From assembly GCA_905221605.1 (NCBI GenBank), contig CAJNDS010001224.1, positions 771,556 through 835,555 of the forward strand: 64,000 nucleotides of DNA, in the 5' to 3' direction. Positions 19,340-30,699 of this stretch are shown here, in pieces. Made by a program: the position numbers and the translations under genes. Within the stretch, counting starts at the first letter, position 1; each line of letters starts with the position of its first letter. A model generated the notes under the pieces. That model searched no databases. It was not told the DNA's origin and worked only from the letters and a program-made list of their open reading frames with translations. The DNA is from Symbiodinium natans (taxonomy: Eukaryota; Sar; Dinophyceae; Suessiales; Symbiodiniaceae).

Positions 19340-20832
19340 CTGTTGATGGTCTTGGAGGTCGCATCGGAGTAGAAAACGTCGCCGTTGAGGTCCACATTGA
19401 CCCAGGAAGCGTCGGCGTTCTGGTCACAGGGGCATGCAAGGGCTGGCAGTTGTGCAGGCTCTGGTCCCGATTGGCACGTTGCAAAGACAAGCACACAGAT
19501 GCATACATACATGCATGCATCCATGTATGTGTGTAGACATATGTAGAATTATAATTATATATATATATATGCTACGCTACTACAGGCTCCCACCTGCATG
19601 ATGCAAAGCTGCACGCCATCCGTGATTAGGCCCAGCGACACGCCATTGTCCTGCACATACCTCCCGCCAGCCAAAATTCTGCAGTGCCCTATAGCGATAT
19701 AATATACTCCCCTTCCAGCCACAAGCAATAAGCATAACATTCCCTTCAAATCGGATCCAGGTTATGGCTTCGGCGTGGAAGGTTTTAGGATTTTGACCCT
19801 AAACCCTAAACCCTAAACCCTCTCACTTTCAGGTTTCCGAAGGGGGGAAGGGATCTCACAGCAGCCCAGCTGCACGTGGTATCTGTAGATCTTCTTTGCG
19901 CCGCTGTCTGCAACATACAGCCTCGCAGCTTTTTGTCTCAGGCCTTCAGGCTTTAGGGGAAAAGAGGCGTTTAGCATTCTGACTATCCAAAGACTGAAAC
20001 TATGTTGGGCGCGGGCACCCTACTTGCGTTGGAAACATGATTACTCTACTTGTAAGCCCTTTCTCGGGCACTTATAACCCCCTTGTAAAGGCCTCAGAAC
20101 GCTCGGTTTTCAGTGTTTCGGGATAGCAGGACTAGCATGCGGGACCCCAGTTCCCAAGGCTTGAAAGTTTCTGCCTTGCTTTTCTTATGGCTCCCCGCCT
20201 AGAACGCAGCATAACTCCGAGCAGCCCCCTCAAGTATCGCCACGTGTTCGGCACCCTACACCCTACACCCTAAACCCTAAACCCTAAACCCTAAACCCCA
20301 CAAGGCCGCGTCTCGCAAAAGGGGCCCGAACTTGTGGAGCTGCCTGTGCACTGCCCCAAGAAGGAACTAGGTTTGGACCCTGCCCTTAGGTTCAGGGTCC
20401 TAAGCCCCCTTTTGCATCCGGGCTACGATGTCCTGGCCTAAACCCGAAAACCTAAACCCTTAACCGGAGCCGGGGGGCCCCAAACCCTACCCCCCAAACC
20501 CCAAACGCCTAAACCCTAAACCCCAAACCCCTAAACCCTAAACCCCAAACCCCTAAACCCTAAACCCACTACACCCTAAACCCCAAACCCCTAAACCCTA
20601 AACCCCAAACCCCCAAACCCTAAACCCCAAACCCCTAAACCCCAAACCCCCAAACCCTAAACCCTAAACCCCAAACCCCAAAACCCTAAACCCTAAACCC
20701 TAAACCCTAAACCCCAAACCCTAGCCATGGCCAAGGCGCGCCCCGCGCCGCCCATCCATGGCCAGGTCCCTGGGCGCAGTGAGGCCCGAGTCCACCAAGG
20801 CGAAGGTGCGCCCCGTGGTGCTCTTGAAGTTC
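19340..20832 (-). CDS. NHL/beta-propeller-type protein, four exons, incomplete
   Basis: Exons 20749-20832, 19871-19921, 19594-19660 and 19340-19419 join in one frame. They read NFKSTTGRTFALVDSGLTAP, RDLAMDGRLYVADSGAKKIY, RYHVQYVQDNGVSLGLITDG, VQLCIMQNADASWVNVDLNG and DVFYSDATSKTINR. LxxPRDLAMD-GRLYVADSGxxxIYRY and WVNVDLNGDVFYSDxxxKTINR are typical NHL-like propeller strands. The first intron is GC-AG with the next exon starting GC. Earlier exons may lie near 21787-21835 (VYTELKSPSCYL). The reading ends 196 bp before the aconitase ATG with no further exon visible, so the gene may be truncated at its 3' end. Ligand and location unknown. Confidence 0.65.
20440..20725. repeat. Degenerate CCCTAAA/CCCCAAA satellite
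   Basis: A long tract alternating CCCTAAA, CCCCAAA and CCCCTAAA units, inside the large intron of the NHL-type gene. Confidence 0.9.
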
Positions 20833-21139
20833 CTGACTGGGGGTTTAGGGTTTAGGGTTTAGGGTTTAGGGTCCAGGGTTTAGGGTTTAGGGTTTAGGAG
20901 GTTTGGGGTCCCTACAACTCATTTTTTATGGCTTTATAAGGATAAAAAAAAGGGGATTTAAGGGAAATAAAAACTAAACACGATGTTCAAGCCTACCGCT
21001 GCTCAGGGCTTGAGGTTTGGGGCCGAGGTGCAGTTGAAGCTGGGACTTTGTCCAAGAGTTCTTGGAGGTTTGAGGGTTGGGGCTGTAGAGTTTGGGACTT
21101 GAGGCCATATTTGGGTTGTTTTGACTTGAGGGTTTGAGG

Positions 21140-21229
21140 TTGGATGTTCCCCATCATACTAACACCCCTTAGTAGGGATTCTACTAGGGGGGAACTAGAA
21201 TCCCTATTAACAACTGTTAGCAAGTAAAC
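21140..21229. mobile_element. Family-B hairpin element
   Basis: Left end TTGGATGTTCCCCATCATAC; inner arms TAGTAGGGATTCTACTAGG and its inverse. The right end is decayed. Confidence 0.7.
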
Positions 21230-21524
21230 GGGGCAGGGCCCTGAGTATGAAGTTCATCAACGCCACCCAGCCTGGACCTTGACATCGCTGTTTTTTTTTA
21301 AATTACCCTAAACCCTAAACCCTAAACCCTGAACCCTAAACCCTAAACCCTGAAACCTTAACCCTAAACCCTGAACCCTAAACCCTGAAACCTTAACCCT
21401 AAACCTAAATCCTAGACCCCAAATTATTGGGGTTGAGGGCTTTGGGGCTCACTGGCTCACCTTCACTGCTAACCCAAGACTCACCCCAAAAATTCAAAAA
21501 AAAAACAAACAAAAGATCCGAAAC

Positions 21525-21627
21525 TTGGGATGTTCCACCTTATACTTGCAGTCCTTAATAGGGATTGTAGTAAGGGGGTACTAGAACCCCGATTAAGGAC
21601 TGTTAGTAGAAGGGGGAACATCCCAAC
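21525..21627. mobile_element. Family-B hairpin element
   Basis: Ends TTGGGATGTTCCACCTTATA and GTAGAAGGGGGAACATCCCAA with mirrored GTCCTTAATAGGGATT inside. A well preserved member. Confidence 0.85.
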
Positions 21628-22049
21628 CCGAAACCCAAAAGGGTTACGGCTAGGGGGGGGTCTACAGGCCAACAAAGAACCGTCAAGTAGGGGGTTTAGG
21701 GTTTAGGGTTAGGGGAGGAGGGTGTAGTGGGAGCCCAAGACCCTTTACACCCCACCCCCCCCAAACCCTACACCCCTAACGTGAAGATAGCAGCTTGGTG
21801 ACTTGAGCTCGGTGTAGACCTTGGCGTGCTTGCACCCAAAAAGGGTGGTCTAGGGTCTCGTCTCAGGGTTTCAGGGTTCTGGCTTCGGATTTAGGGGTTT
21901 TCGGGGTTTGGAGCTTCAGGGTTTGGCACCACTTTGCCAAGCGTCCTCACACCAGGGGCTTGGGGTTTACTTACGTAATCTGTCAGCGGCGAGATATATG
22001 AGGGTTTGATGTTCGGGGCTATCTTCCGTCTTCCCCTTTTTGTTTTGGG

Positions 22050-22100
22050 GCGGGGGGGTGGGGGGGGGTGGGGGGGGGGGGGGGGGGGCGGGGGGAAGGA
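22050..22100. repeat. Poly-G tract
   Basis: About 45 bases of almost pure G. Runs of ten or more G or C recur throughout the window. Apparent reading frames across this tract are artefacts. Confidence 0.9.
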
Positions 22101-22720
22101 GGTTATGGACCTCATTTGTGGCTTAAAGACGCGTATTTGGGGAAGTTTTGCTGCTGTTGGTACTTGGGTTACATATGGAGGCGTCTGCAGTATGAGTTTA
22201 CATAGGGGCAATGAGGAACGAGACGTTGCGCTTCCCCCAGTTCTTGCTCCACCGAGCCCTGTATCTTGAAAAGAGCATTCCACAACGACCTTGCCAACCG
22301 CAAGTCGCCCCTGCATCGGATGTTCTGCACAGTAGGGTCCCTCCATTGTGGGGGCGTTCTATCATCAGAACTGATTTACTAATCTAAGTTACGGTTGAGG
22401 GTACCAGTTCGGGCTACTCCCTGAATTTTAAACCCTAAACCCTAAACCCTCTTTCCCCAAACCCTGAACCCTAAACCCCCCTTTAGCTCCTGAAAAATTT
22501 GGATCAACCCCCTCTTCGCCTTCTGCCTTCTTTCATCCTCAACCTCTGAACCCCGCTTCGGGAGGGCTCATGGGTAGCTAAACGTAGGGATTCTATGCCT
22601 CACACCACCCAGCCTCACCCACCCCAAAAAGCCCCTAAAACCCTAAACCCTAAACCCCTAAACCCCTAAACCCTTTACGCCCCTAACTTAACCCAAGAAA
22701 TGGAACTCCGCCCCGGCAAG

Positions 22721-22813
22721 GTGCGATCTTCTTCTCAGCCGGGCTGGAGATGATCAGGAACCTGGAGCCCGACGAGCACCCCCGAATCATGGACTGGGCG
22801 TTACGCGATGGAG
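22721..22813 (+). CDS. Candidate plus-strand exon
   Basis: After CCCCGGCAAG|GTGCG the plus-strand frame reads AIFFSAGLEMIRNLEPDEHP, then RIMDWALRDG. It ends before GTGTCCTTTTCC, a GT donor, again matching the exon's own GTGCG start. It is one of the few coding-like stretches on this strand. Family not recognised. Confidence 0.5.
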
Positions 22814-23013
22814 GTGTCCTTTTCCTGAAACGAAGCCTGGATTCCCTAAACCCTAAACCCTAAACCCTAAGCCCTAAGCCCCAAAGCCCTGAGCCCTAAA
22901 ACCCTGCATCGGCTCGCTTTTAGCGCGCGCAACGAAAGGAACTGGGAGCGGGCAGTTGGCCCTAAACCCACGAGCTTCAGTTCATGCTCAGCCACAAAAG
23001 CACAAATCTCAAG

Positions 23014-23245
23014 ACTTGGAAGTTCATTTGGGTAGCTACGAGTAGGATTGCATGAGCTCGGCCACGAGTAACCTGGGAATAAGCAAGGGGCGGCTTAAAG
23101 GGGCTGATAAGGGAACCTAAACCCCCCCCCCCCAAAAAAAAAAAAAAAGGAATAGGGCCTACTCTGGGTCTTAGTTCTTTGTGTTAACTACGCGTCTAAC
23201 GCTTTTTAGGGATACTTCTAACAACTACCCATAAACCTCCAAGTA
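23014..23245. mobile_element. Family-A element containing a nested family-1 element
   Basis: The outer ends are ACTTGGAAGTTCATTTGGGT and ACCCATAAACCTCCAAGT. Inside, GTAACCTGGGAATAAGC through GGGCCTACTCTGGGTC resembles the family-1 interior (GCTTAAAGGGG, then GGGAACCTAAACCCCC). Confidence 0.7.
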
Positions 23246-23659
23246 GACCTTTCAAACGTCTGGGACGTCGAAGCCCCAAGCACCCGAAGGGCTGGGAATC
23301 CCAAACCCTAAACCCTAAACCCTAAACCCGAAACCCTAAACCCTAAACCCTAAACCCCCTAAGTGCAAAAGGAAGCGGATCGAGATGTGAGGAAACGCCA
23401 GGGGTCGGGGGCTTCATGCAATTGAATAATTGCTCAGTCCTTCTCAGGCTTTCTCATATATACGCTTTGAGGGATTATGCAGGGCTGAGAGTGACTTCGT
23501 TAAAAATGCAGGGTACCTCATTCGCTCATCCCCTAATAAGAACCAGTAAGTTGTGCAACCTGAGTCCAGAATTCGACCCGGGCGCTGCTTTGGCGTCAAC
23601 TGTGGCGCCACGAAAGTGGGGTTGAAGTAGTCGATACCTGCAGAGAAGAGACTTGGCCC

Positions 23660-23902
23660 TCCCAGCAACCACATTATAACAAGGGTACCCTTTTGGGGGT
23701 TGGCAACTTTGTCAGGGAACCCAGAAATCCACCCTAAACCCTTTTTTGTTACCCTCTAAACCCTGAACAATCCCTATGCTCATCATGTAGGCCCCCTATA
23801 TGACCCTAAACCCTAAACCCTGAACCCCAAACCCTGAACCCCAAACCCAAAAAAACCCTAAACCCTAAACAAAAGGGTATCACTGGGCTACCCAGTAGTG
23901 TC
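23660..23902. mobile_element. Family-1 element with telomeric core
   Basis: Starts CTCCCAGCAACCACATTATA followed by AAGGGTACCCTTTTGG. It ends GGTATCACTGGGCTACCCAG. CCCTAAA-type repeats (23790-23870) fill the middle. Confidence 0.7.
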
Positions 23903-24410
23903 GGGCTTCGGGTGGGGAGGAGGGGGGGAGTGGGGTGGTGAAGCTGCTGTCTGCGCTCACCCTAAACCCTAAACCCATCTTGGTGCAACTTCGGCCCGCC
24001 ACTGAGCCCCTACGTCAACCCCTAAGCTTCCCAGAGACTCACACTCATCATTCAAGAAGGCAGATTCTTCAGAGACACAACAGGGGTTTAGGGGTTCGGA
24101 GCGTATTCCGCCCCTAAAAACGGCATTGGCTTGAAAGTCATCCGAGGATCTGGAGAGGTCTTTGCGGGTTCAGGTTGCTAAGGTCGAAAAGCCCAGCTCC
24201 GTGACCTCCTTGTATACCCGAAGCCCCTAAACCCTAAACCCTAAACCCCAAACCCTAAACCCTAAACCCTAAACCCTAAACCCCGGACCCTTTTCCATCC
24301 AGCTCTCTGATTCGCCAGCCGGGCAAAAACACCTACACCCTGGACCCTAAACCCCTAAACCCTAAACGCAACCAAACCTGGATTTTGGATCCTAAGCCGG
24401 ATACTGCAGG

Positions 24411-24598
24411 TGGAGGTTCATTGGGTCGTTCTAAGTCGGGTTATTAAGTGCCCTAAGAAGGATCGAAAGCTCCCATACCTATAACCGTATTTATCACCAC
24501 CCACGAACCTAGCCCTAACCCTAAACCCTAAACAGTTTCTAAACACTCAACCCTAAACCCTAAACCCTGCTTATGACTACCCATGAACCCCAAGGTAG
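24411..24598. mobile_element. Family-A element interrupted by telomeric repeat
   Basis: Left end GTGGAGGTTCATTGGGTCG, right end TACCCATGAACCCCAAGGTA. An internal near-end CACCCACGAACC is followed by CCCTAAA repeat. Confidence 0.7.
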
Positions 24599-24704
24599 GT
24601 CCCTGATTGAGGAGCTGGGCGCCCCGCTTGTAGAAGAGTGGGACACACCTGCCGAACTGCTTGGGCTCGGCAACGCCAGAGTCTTCGGGAAAATATGGTA
24701 ACAT

Positions 24705-24830
24705 CTAGGCTGCCCAGTAACCTAGGCTTAAAAAGGGTGCCCCTTTTTGCTTAAAGGGGTTTATAAGGGAACCTAAACCCCCCAAAAAGGCAATAAAAAA
24801 GGCAATAAGGGTAATTACTACTGGGCATCC
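24705..24830. mobile_element. Family-1 element
   Basis: It runs GTAACATCTAGGCTGCCCAG to CTACTGGGCATCC, with the family interior GCTTAAAGGGGTTTATAAGG. It has no telomeric tract. Confidence 0.75.
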
Positions 24831-25434
24831 CTTATTCTAAGGCGGCCCCTATTCTTTAGGGTACCCAAAGAGGGACCATAATTTAGAGAACTGACCGAGG
24901 GGCTCTAGAGGGCAAAAAGTTCAGAGGTTTACAGCTTCGGGAGGTAGGAAGTCAGGGCATTGAGAAACGCTTTGCTTGGAGGTCAAGCGCTCGCATTCAG
25001 AAGTGGGCGCAACATGATTGCTTGCATGTGCCCTGAAACCGAAACCCTGCTGGAAAAGTGTTGGGACTGAACTTTGAAGAACGGGTTGTTCTACAGCTGC
25101 TTCCTATGAGGTCGATGCTCATCTGCATCAGTCTGGACAGTTCGAGTCCTACCGTTCACCTCGTACAGATGTCCGGTCGAAAGTGCCATGGCCACCTGTT
25201 CTAGTTCTCGTTCCACCAAGGATATGCGAATCGCATGAAACATCTCGTCCCACACAACCTCCCAAGCCACAAGCTGAGCCTAATTGTTGCGTTTCCGCGC
25301 GTTATTCTTCAAAGCGTGCATATGGCCCTCTCCAAAACATGGGGTACCCCCAAGACTCCTGCAAAAATACTCGAATCCTTGTTCTAGGAATCCCCCACCC
25401 CTGCTTCGGGAAACCCCCCTATGAGCGCCACTAC

Positions 25435-25540
25435 TGCTTGGAGGTTCTTGGGCAGTTACAAATAGGGTTATAAGTATGGTAACTCTGCTTGCAACCCTAT
25501 GCAGGGATTTGTAACCCGGCTTACGACCACCCATGAACAC
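25435..25540. mobile_element. Family-A hairpin element
   Basis: Left end GCTTGGAGGTTCTTGGGCAG, right end CCACCCATGAACAC. Core AGGGTTATAAGTATGGTAAC. Confidence 0.8.
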
Positions 25541-25944
25541 TAACCTTAAACCCTAAACCCTAAACCCTAAACCCTAAACCCCAGTCCCACAACCCCAAAT
25601 GGGAACGGCAACCGAGGCCCTGGCTGAGGGTGGCCGTGGCCGTCCCCTTCAAGCCGACCTGGCAGGTGACAGGTGACAGGGTTTAGGGTTTAGGGTTTAG
25701 GGTTTGGGGTTTTGGGGTTTAGGGTTTTGGGGTTTAGGGTTTAGGGTTTAGGGCTTAGGGTTTAGGGTGAGGGTTTTGGGTTTAGGGTTCAGGGTTTAGG
25801 GGGATTGAGGCTTGAGCCCCGAACCACTTCATTAAGGAACATGCCTTAGGGTTTGGGCTTCCTTTTGCCACCTGACACTCCCGACGCATGTTAAGGGTTG
25901 TTTCCCACCTGGCTAGCAGACTTAGTCAGCTTAGGATTTTGCTT

Positions 25945-26042
25945 CTACTTGTTTAAGAACCCCCAAACAAAAAGATTCTTCCTTATAAGGACATATCTTT
26001 CGTTGTTTTGGGGGGGGGGGTTCTTAAGCAAATGGCAGTTTA
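25945..26042. mobile_element. Family-D hairpin element
   Basis: CTACTTGTTTAAGAACCCCC at the left mirrors GGGGGTTCTTAAGCAAATGG at the right. The centre contains CTTCCTTATAAGGA. Other members are at 37780, 42927, 45629 and 61724. Confidence 0.8.
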
Positions 26043-26929
26043 GGGCTTCGGGATTACATGAGAATACCAGGCACCTAAATCTTTCGACGTGAATTCTCCA
26101 TGAGGGAGCATACCTACCTTTGCGGACCCCATTCTCTCCATATACTTCAACCCTACAGCCTAAACCCCAAACCCTTTTGCATCCGGGCTTGGCCCTAAAC
26201 CCTAAACCCTAAACCCCAAACCCTAAACCCTAAACCCTTACTGGAAGGGTATCGGGCTCTGTGGTTCGGTATCGGCTCGACAGTTCAAACGTTGTCCACC
26301 TCCCCCAAAGAACCTGAACCGTCGGGTTTCAGGACTTCGGGCTGGGCAAGTCTAAGCAGGGTTGCGAGTACCGTACCCTATGCAGGGGGTCTAAGTAGGG
26401 CTACGAACCTATCTATGCCTACCCATGAACCTTCCAGGAAACAAAGCCCCCCCACCTCAAAAAAAAAAACATCGTTGCGCATCCCGAGCCCCTCTACAGG
26501 TTCAAGGTGCTTTCCTTCATGTAATTTTAGGGTTTAGGGTTAGGGTTTAGGGGTTTAGGACTTATTTAGAGTTTTTTTGGCCAGTATTTGGGGTTTACCT
26601 TTCTACCCTCTCTCGGCTGCCGGACGCTTCCGCACGTCCGGCAGAAGAGGAATGCAAGGGCGGCGACCAACGCCGAAGATGGCGAGGGCGCGCCCCTGCG
26701 GTTTAGGGCTTCGAGTGCTGCAGGGTTTCGGCTTTATAATTGGGTTTAGGGTTTAGGTCTACATCTCCTGTGAACAACAAGTGTACAGGCAGGCTTAAGG
26801 GGATGCAACTCACCTCAGCCTGCGGCATCCAACAGACAAGAATCGCCCGAAAATCCAGCTCATGAACAGGGCCCCGTTCCTGCGAGCACAGGGCTCTAGA
26901 GGCACCCGCCTCAAACCAGCTGCCCCTGA

Positions 26930-26985
26930 GCCCTCAACCCTCAACCCTCAACCCTCAACCTTCAACCCTCAACCCTCAACCCTAC
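26930..26985. repeat. ACCCTCA variant telomeric tract
   Basis: Eight units of CCCTCAA instead of CCCTAAA. The reverse-orientation equivalent GGGTTGA is at 8038-8085. Confidence 0.85.
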
Positions 26986-27280
26986 GACTGCGGCGTTTGT
27001 AATGCCAGACTCGGATGCTCAGCGCCGGGCATGTTCTTGTGGGATCTGTACCTCGGATCGCTCAGGGACTCCAATGATGAAGGAAGATTCCGCATATAAA
27101 TTGTGACAGGATTTAATATAATAGGAGCCAGAATCATTAGAATGTAATATAAAGGGACCATACCCCTATATCAGGCTTGAGGGCTGTGAGGCTTGGGTTT
27201 TTTTACCAAGAGTGTAGGGTGTATGGAGGTCTTCATATGCCCTGCGGACTACCCCTTGTTTTGCCTCTAAACCCTCAAAC

Positions 27281-27338
27281 TTGGGATGTTCCCCCCTTAT
27301 ACTAGCAGTCCTTAACAGGGATTAGTAGGGGATACCAC
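27281..27338. mobile_element. Family-B element, left half
   Basis: TTGGGATGTTCCCCCCTTAT, AGCAGTCCTTAACAGGGATT, then truncation into CCCTAAA repeat. Confidence 0.7.
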
Positions 27339-29302
27339 CCCAAACCCTAAACCCTAAACCCTCAATTAAGGCAGCACGGACCCCAAAAGGCTCGACGTGC
27401 GCTCGCATGGCCACCAGAAATTGAAGGAATGGTGGGGTTTAGGGTTTTTTTTTGCCACCCGCTTAGCTGACCTCTCGGACACTCTGCAGGGAAAAGGCGG
27501 TTTACATATTGGGCGCGAAAAACTGGGGCCATCATCTAGGCTGAGCTCAAGTTAGAGGTCAAGTTTAGGGTTTAGGGTTTGGGGTTTGGGGTTGGGGTTT
27601 AGGGTTTAGGGTTTACGGCTTAGGGAGTGCAATTGCCCAACCACCAATTCCCGATCGATTCCTCGGGCAACAACAAGGGTCTACGGGCAACTTTTCAGGG
27701 CTTCCAATTATTGCCCGGGACAGATCAACGTTGATGTGACCTAGGTCAAAGATGATAAAAATGACTTTATTTCATAGAACTATCATTTTTATTTTGGCGT
27801 GCGTCATTCAAGGACTTTGTGGTTTGTTCAAGCATCGAAGAGGACACCAAGACAACCAAGCAAAACAAAGCCAAAAAGAAACAAAGCATCGTCAGCTCTT
27901 ATCGTAGGCATACATTGACAGAGAACCCCAAGACCCCTTCGTCAAGGAACGCACCAGATTCCGTGCTGTATAGCTCTCTGAGCCATCCGGAAACCCTAAA
28001 CCCTGAACCCTAAACATACCCTAAAAACCCTAGGAGCCCTAAACCCCAAGAACCCGAAGAGACCTAACAGCAAGGCTGAGGCATGGGCGGTTCACGGATC
28101 TGGGGGAGGGGTTCTCTCACAGACTTCGAAGAAAGGTGCGCTACCTGGATGATCTTCTTGATCCCTCGAGCCAGGAGGGATCTCGGCAAGCACAGCCCGC
28201 TGGGGTTCACCTTTTCAAAGGCATTTAGGGTATGGTAGGGTATTTCGGGTATCTAGGGTTCACCATGTAGGGTGTTGAGGGTTTAGGGTTTAGGGTGTGT
28301 GAAGGACCCTTATAACGTTCACCTTTGAGGGTGCTTCATGGTGTCTAGCATTTAGGGTGCTTCGACTTTCCCAACTAGCCCAACGCTTTTAGGGTGTTTA
28401 GGGTTTATAGGGCTTCAACTTTGGCCTTCAGAGAGGGGAGCGTGCAAGGAGGTTGAGGGTCTCGGGTTTCGGGTTTAGGGTTTTAGGGGGGGGCATCCAG
28501 CTGCCACCATGGACACGCCTGACGGCCACGAAACCACTTGTCCACAATGCCGGCACAAGCCAAGGACTTTCACAGCTGGCTACCCTCCATGACCCGGAAC
28601 CCTCACGGCCCCTCCCAACCACACCGCCAAGTCCCTAAACCCTGAACCCCCATCCACTCTGCCCAACCCCCCCCCCCCCCCCAACACAAAAGACAAAAAA
28701 AAATATACTCCGGAGCCCCCAGACCATTCTGCCCAAGCTCACATTCTAGCTGGTCTAGAAGAAGTGGGGTGGCTCTGGGCGGGGTCCTACAAAAAAACGA
28801 ACGTGTATGGTTTACCATAGGGTAAATTGCAGAGGAAGGCCAATAGACATTTATAATGGTTTCCAAGTCAGGTTTTCGCGCCTATGGCTTCGGGTTTAGG
28901 ATTCGGGTTTAGGGTTTAGGGGACCTTCTTGTATTGAACTAAGGGTGTGCTTTATTCTCAAGCAGCTTGCAAAAAAGGATTCAGGGCTTAAGGCTACCCT
29001 TTTTTGAGGAGGGACTGCTTACACCCCTGGACCCGGAATTTAGGGTTTACGGAGTCGCTCCAAACCAGGGTCCCCTTAACGAGGTACCTTGCATTATCGG
29101 GGCCCTTCCAGGGGAAGGCTCTCTCCGAAAGCGGACCTAAACCCTAAACCCTAAACCCTAAACCCTAAACCCTCAACTCCGTAGGCCTTCGGAAACCTCA
29201 AAGGCCAAGAGCTTGCGGTTAGGGTGGTCTAGGGTTTAGGGTTTAGGGTCTAGGGTTTAGGGTTTAGGGTTTTTGGGAGGGAGGGAGGTTCAGCGAGCTC
29301 TG

Positions 29303-29414
29303 GAGCCCCCCTGATACTAACAGTCCTGGATCGGGATTGTCGCACCCCCCTATGAGAATCCCTATTAAGGACTCTTAACTCTTAAGGACTGTTAGAAAAA
29401 AGGGCAACGTCACA
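29303..29414. mobile_element. Family-B element, diverged
   Basis: Contains TACTAACAGTCCTGGATCGG and ATCCCTATTAAGGACTCTTA in inverted relation, with decayed ends. Confidence 0.6.
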
Positions 29415-29677
29415 ATCCCAAGCTCCAATCTTCACATATTTAGGGTTTAGGGTTTAGGGCATGTCATTCCCGAATTCTCCCACGAAAAGCAGTGCATGAA
29501 AGACCGTGAAGGCCCAACGCCCCAACTCGCACGCAAGCCTAGCACATCTGGGTTCCGGATTTCGCGGGTTTAGGGTTTAGGGTTTCGGGTTTAGGTTCGG
29601 ACTTAATCCCAATCTGTCGCCTACATTCCCTTAGAAGATCTGTAGGGCTACAGCCTCCAGTGTTCCACCCTAGACCC

Positions 29678-29832
29678 TACTTGAAGGTTCATGGTACTTA
29701 CTAGCCAATTATAACTGTACTTATAACCCTACTGATAATACCCCTAAAGTGCCTTATATGGGTTATCCCAATCATAAGTAGGGTTATAAGGACAGTTATA
29801 AGTGGTTATTAAGTCCCATGAACCTCCAAGTA
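29678..29832. mobile_element. Family-A hairpin element, 155 bp
   Basis: Ends TACTTGAAGGTTCATGGTAC and GTCCCATGAACCTCCAAGTA. It is a near-copy of the element at 1994-2148, with the same length and interior. Confidence 0.88.
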
Positions 29833-30581
29833 AACCCTAAGCCCATCGGCTTTTGCACCACGCCACGGAGCGACAATGGTGCAGACTCGAGCTCCAGCCG
29901 TAGGACAGTTTTCAGTTTAAGGGTTTAGGGTTTAGGGCTTAGGGTTTAGGGTTTAGGGTTCCGAGTTAAGGGCTTATGTAGTGCTTAAGAAGGAAAATTC
30001 AAAACAAAGAACTTCCGGTGCCATTTTCTAGGTAGTTCTAGGAATCTTCGCAGGGGAGGGAAAGGGTCATGTTCGCTTCCCGAGGTTGGTCCGGTTTAGG
30101 GTTTAGGGGTTTAGGGTTTAGGGTTTAAGGTTTAGGGTTTAGGGTTTAGGGTTTAGGGTTTAGTAGGGTTTAGTAGGGTTTAGTAGGGTTTAGGGTTTAG
30201 GGTTTCTTGGGGCTTCTTTTGCCACCCGACGGGCAGACCCGCCACGCTGTGTAGAGCGTGGGGGTTTGGGCTTTAGGGTTGTTGCGCCCGACCATACGAC
30301 AACACGATCGTAGGGCTATAGGGCTTACTGAGGGATATAGGCTTCGGGGCCTTTTAGGGCTTTGTTTCTGAAGGGTTTAAGGTTGAGGGTCTGGGTTTAG
30401 GGTAGGGTATAGGCTTTAGGCTTTAGGCATAAGGCTTAGGCTTGAGGGTGTAGTGTTTAGGGTTTGGGGCCGGTAGGGCTCTGAGGTGTTGTGAGTTCAT
30501 CCCAAACACTTCTAAGCCATCGTGGGCGTTGGGTCCTGAGGACTAGACTGCTGGAACCTCAGCCTCGAAACCCTAAACCCT

Positions 30582-30699
30582 TACTTGGAAGCACTTTTGA
30601 CTTTGGTAAGTAGGGTAAGTAAGTAGTTGGGCTGCGGGGGATTTCACTGGTTTTTAGGGGATACTAAGTATACTTGCGAAGTCAAAGGGCTGCCAAGTC
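30582..30699. mobile_element. Family-E hairpin element
   Basis: Left end ACTTGGAAGCACTTTTGAC, right end GTCAAAGGGCTGCCAAGT. Related to 59331-59433 and 39968-40076. Confidence 0.7.

Larger units (their letters stand above)
22814..28600. other. Intergenic repeat landscape
   Basis: Telomeric tracts lie near 22850-22880, 23300-23355, 24225-24290, 25675-25800, 26190-26240 and 27560-27620. Family A, B, D and 1 elements are listed separately. About 25612-25670 might be a minus-strand exon (LKGTATATLSQGLGC after CTGCCAG). A GC-rich palindromic patch lies at about 26610-26645 (CTGCCGGACGCTTCCGCACG and its inverse). No complete gene is seen. Confidence 0.5.

Noticed and set aside
22006-22269. Open frame across the poly-G tract
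   Set aside because: Gly/Trp-rich translation of a homopolymer; no coding character.
25120-25165. tRNA-like TTCGAGTCC loop
   Set aside because: No matching T-stem, anticodon arm or acceptor stem could be built around it.
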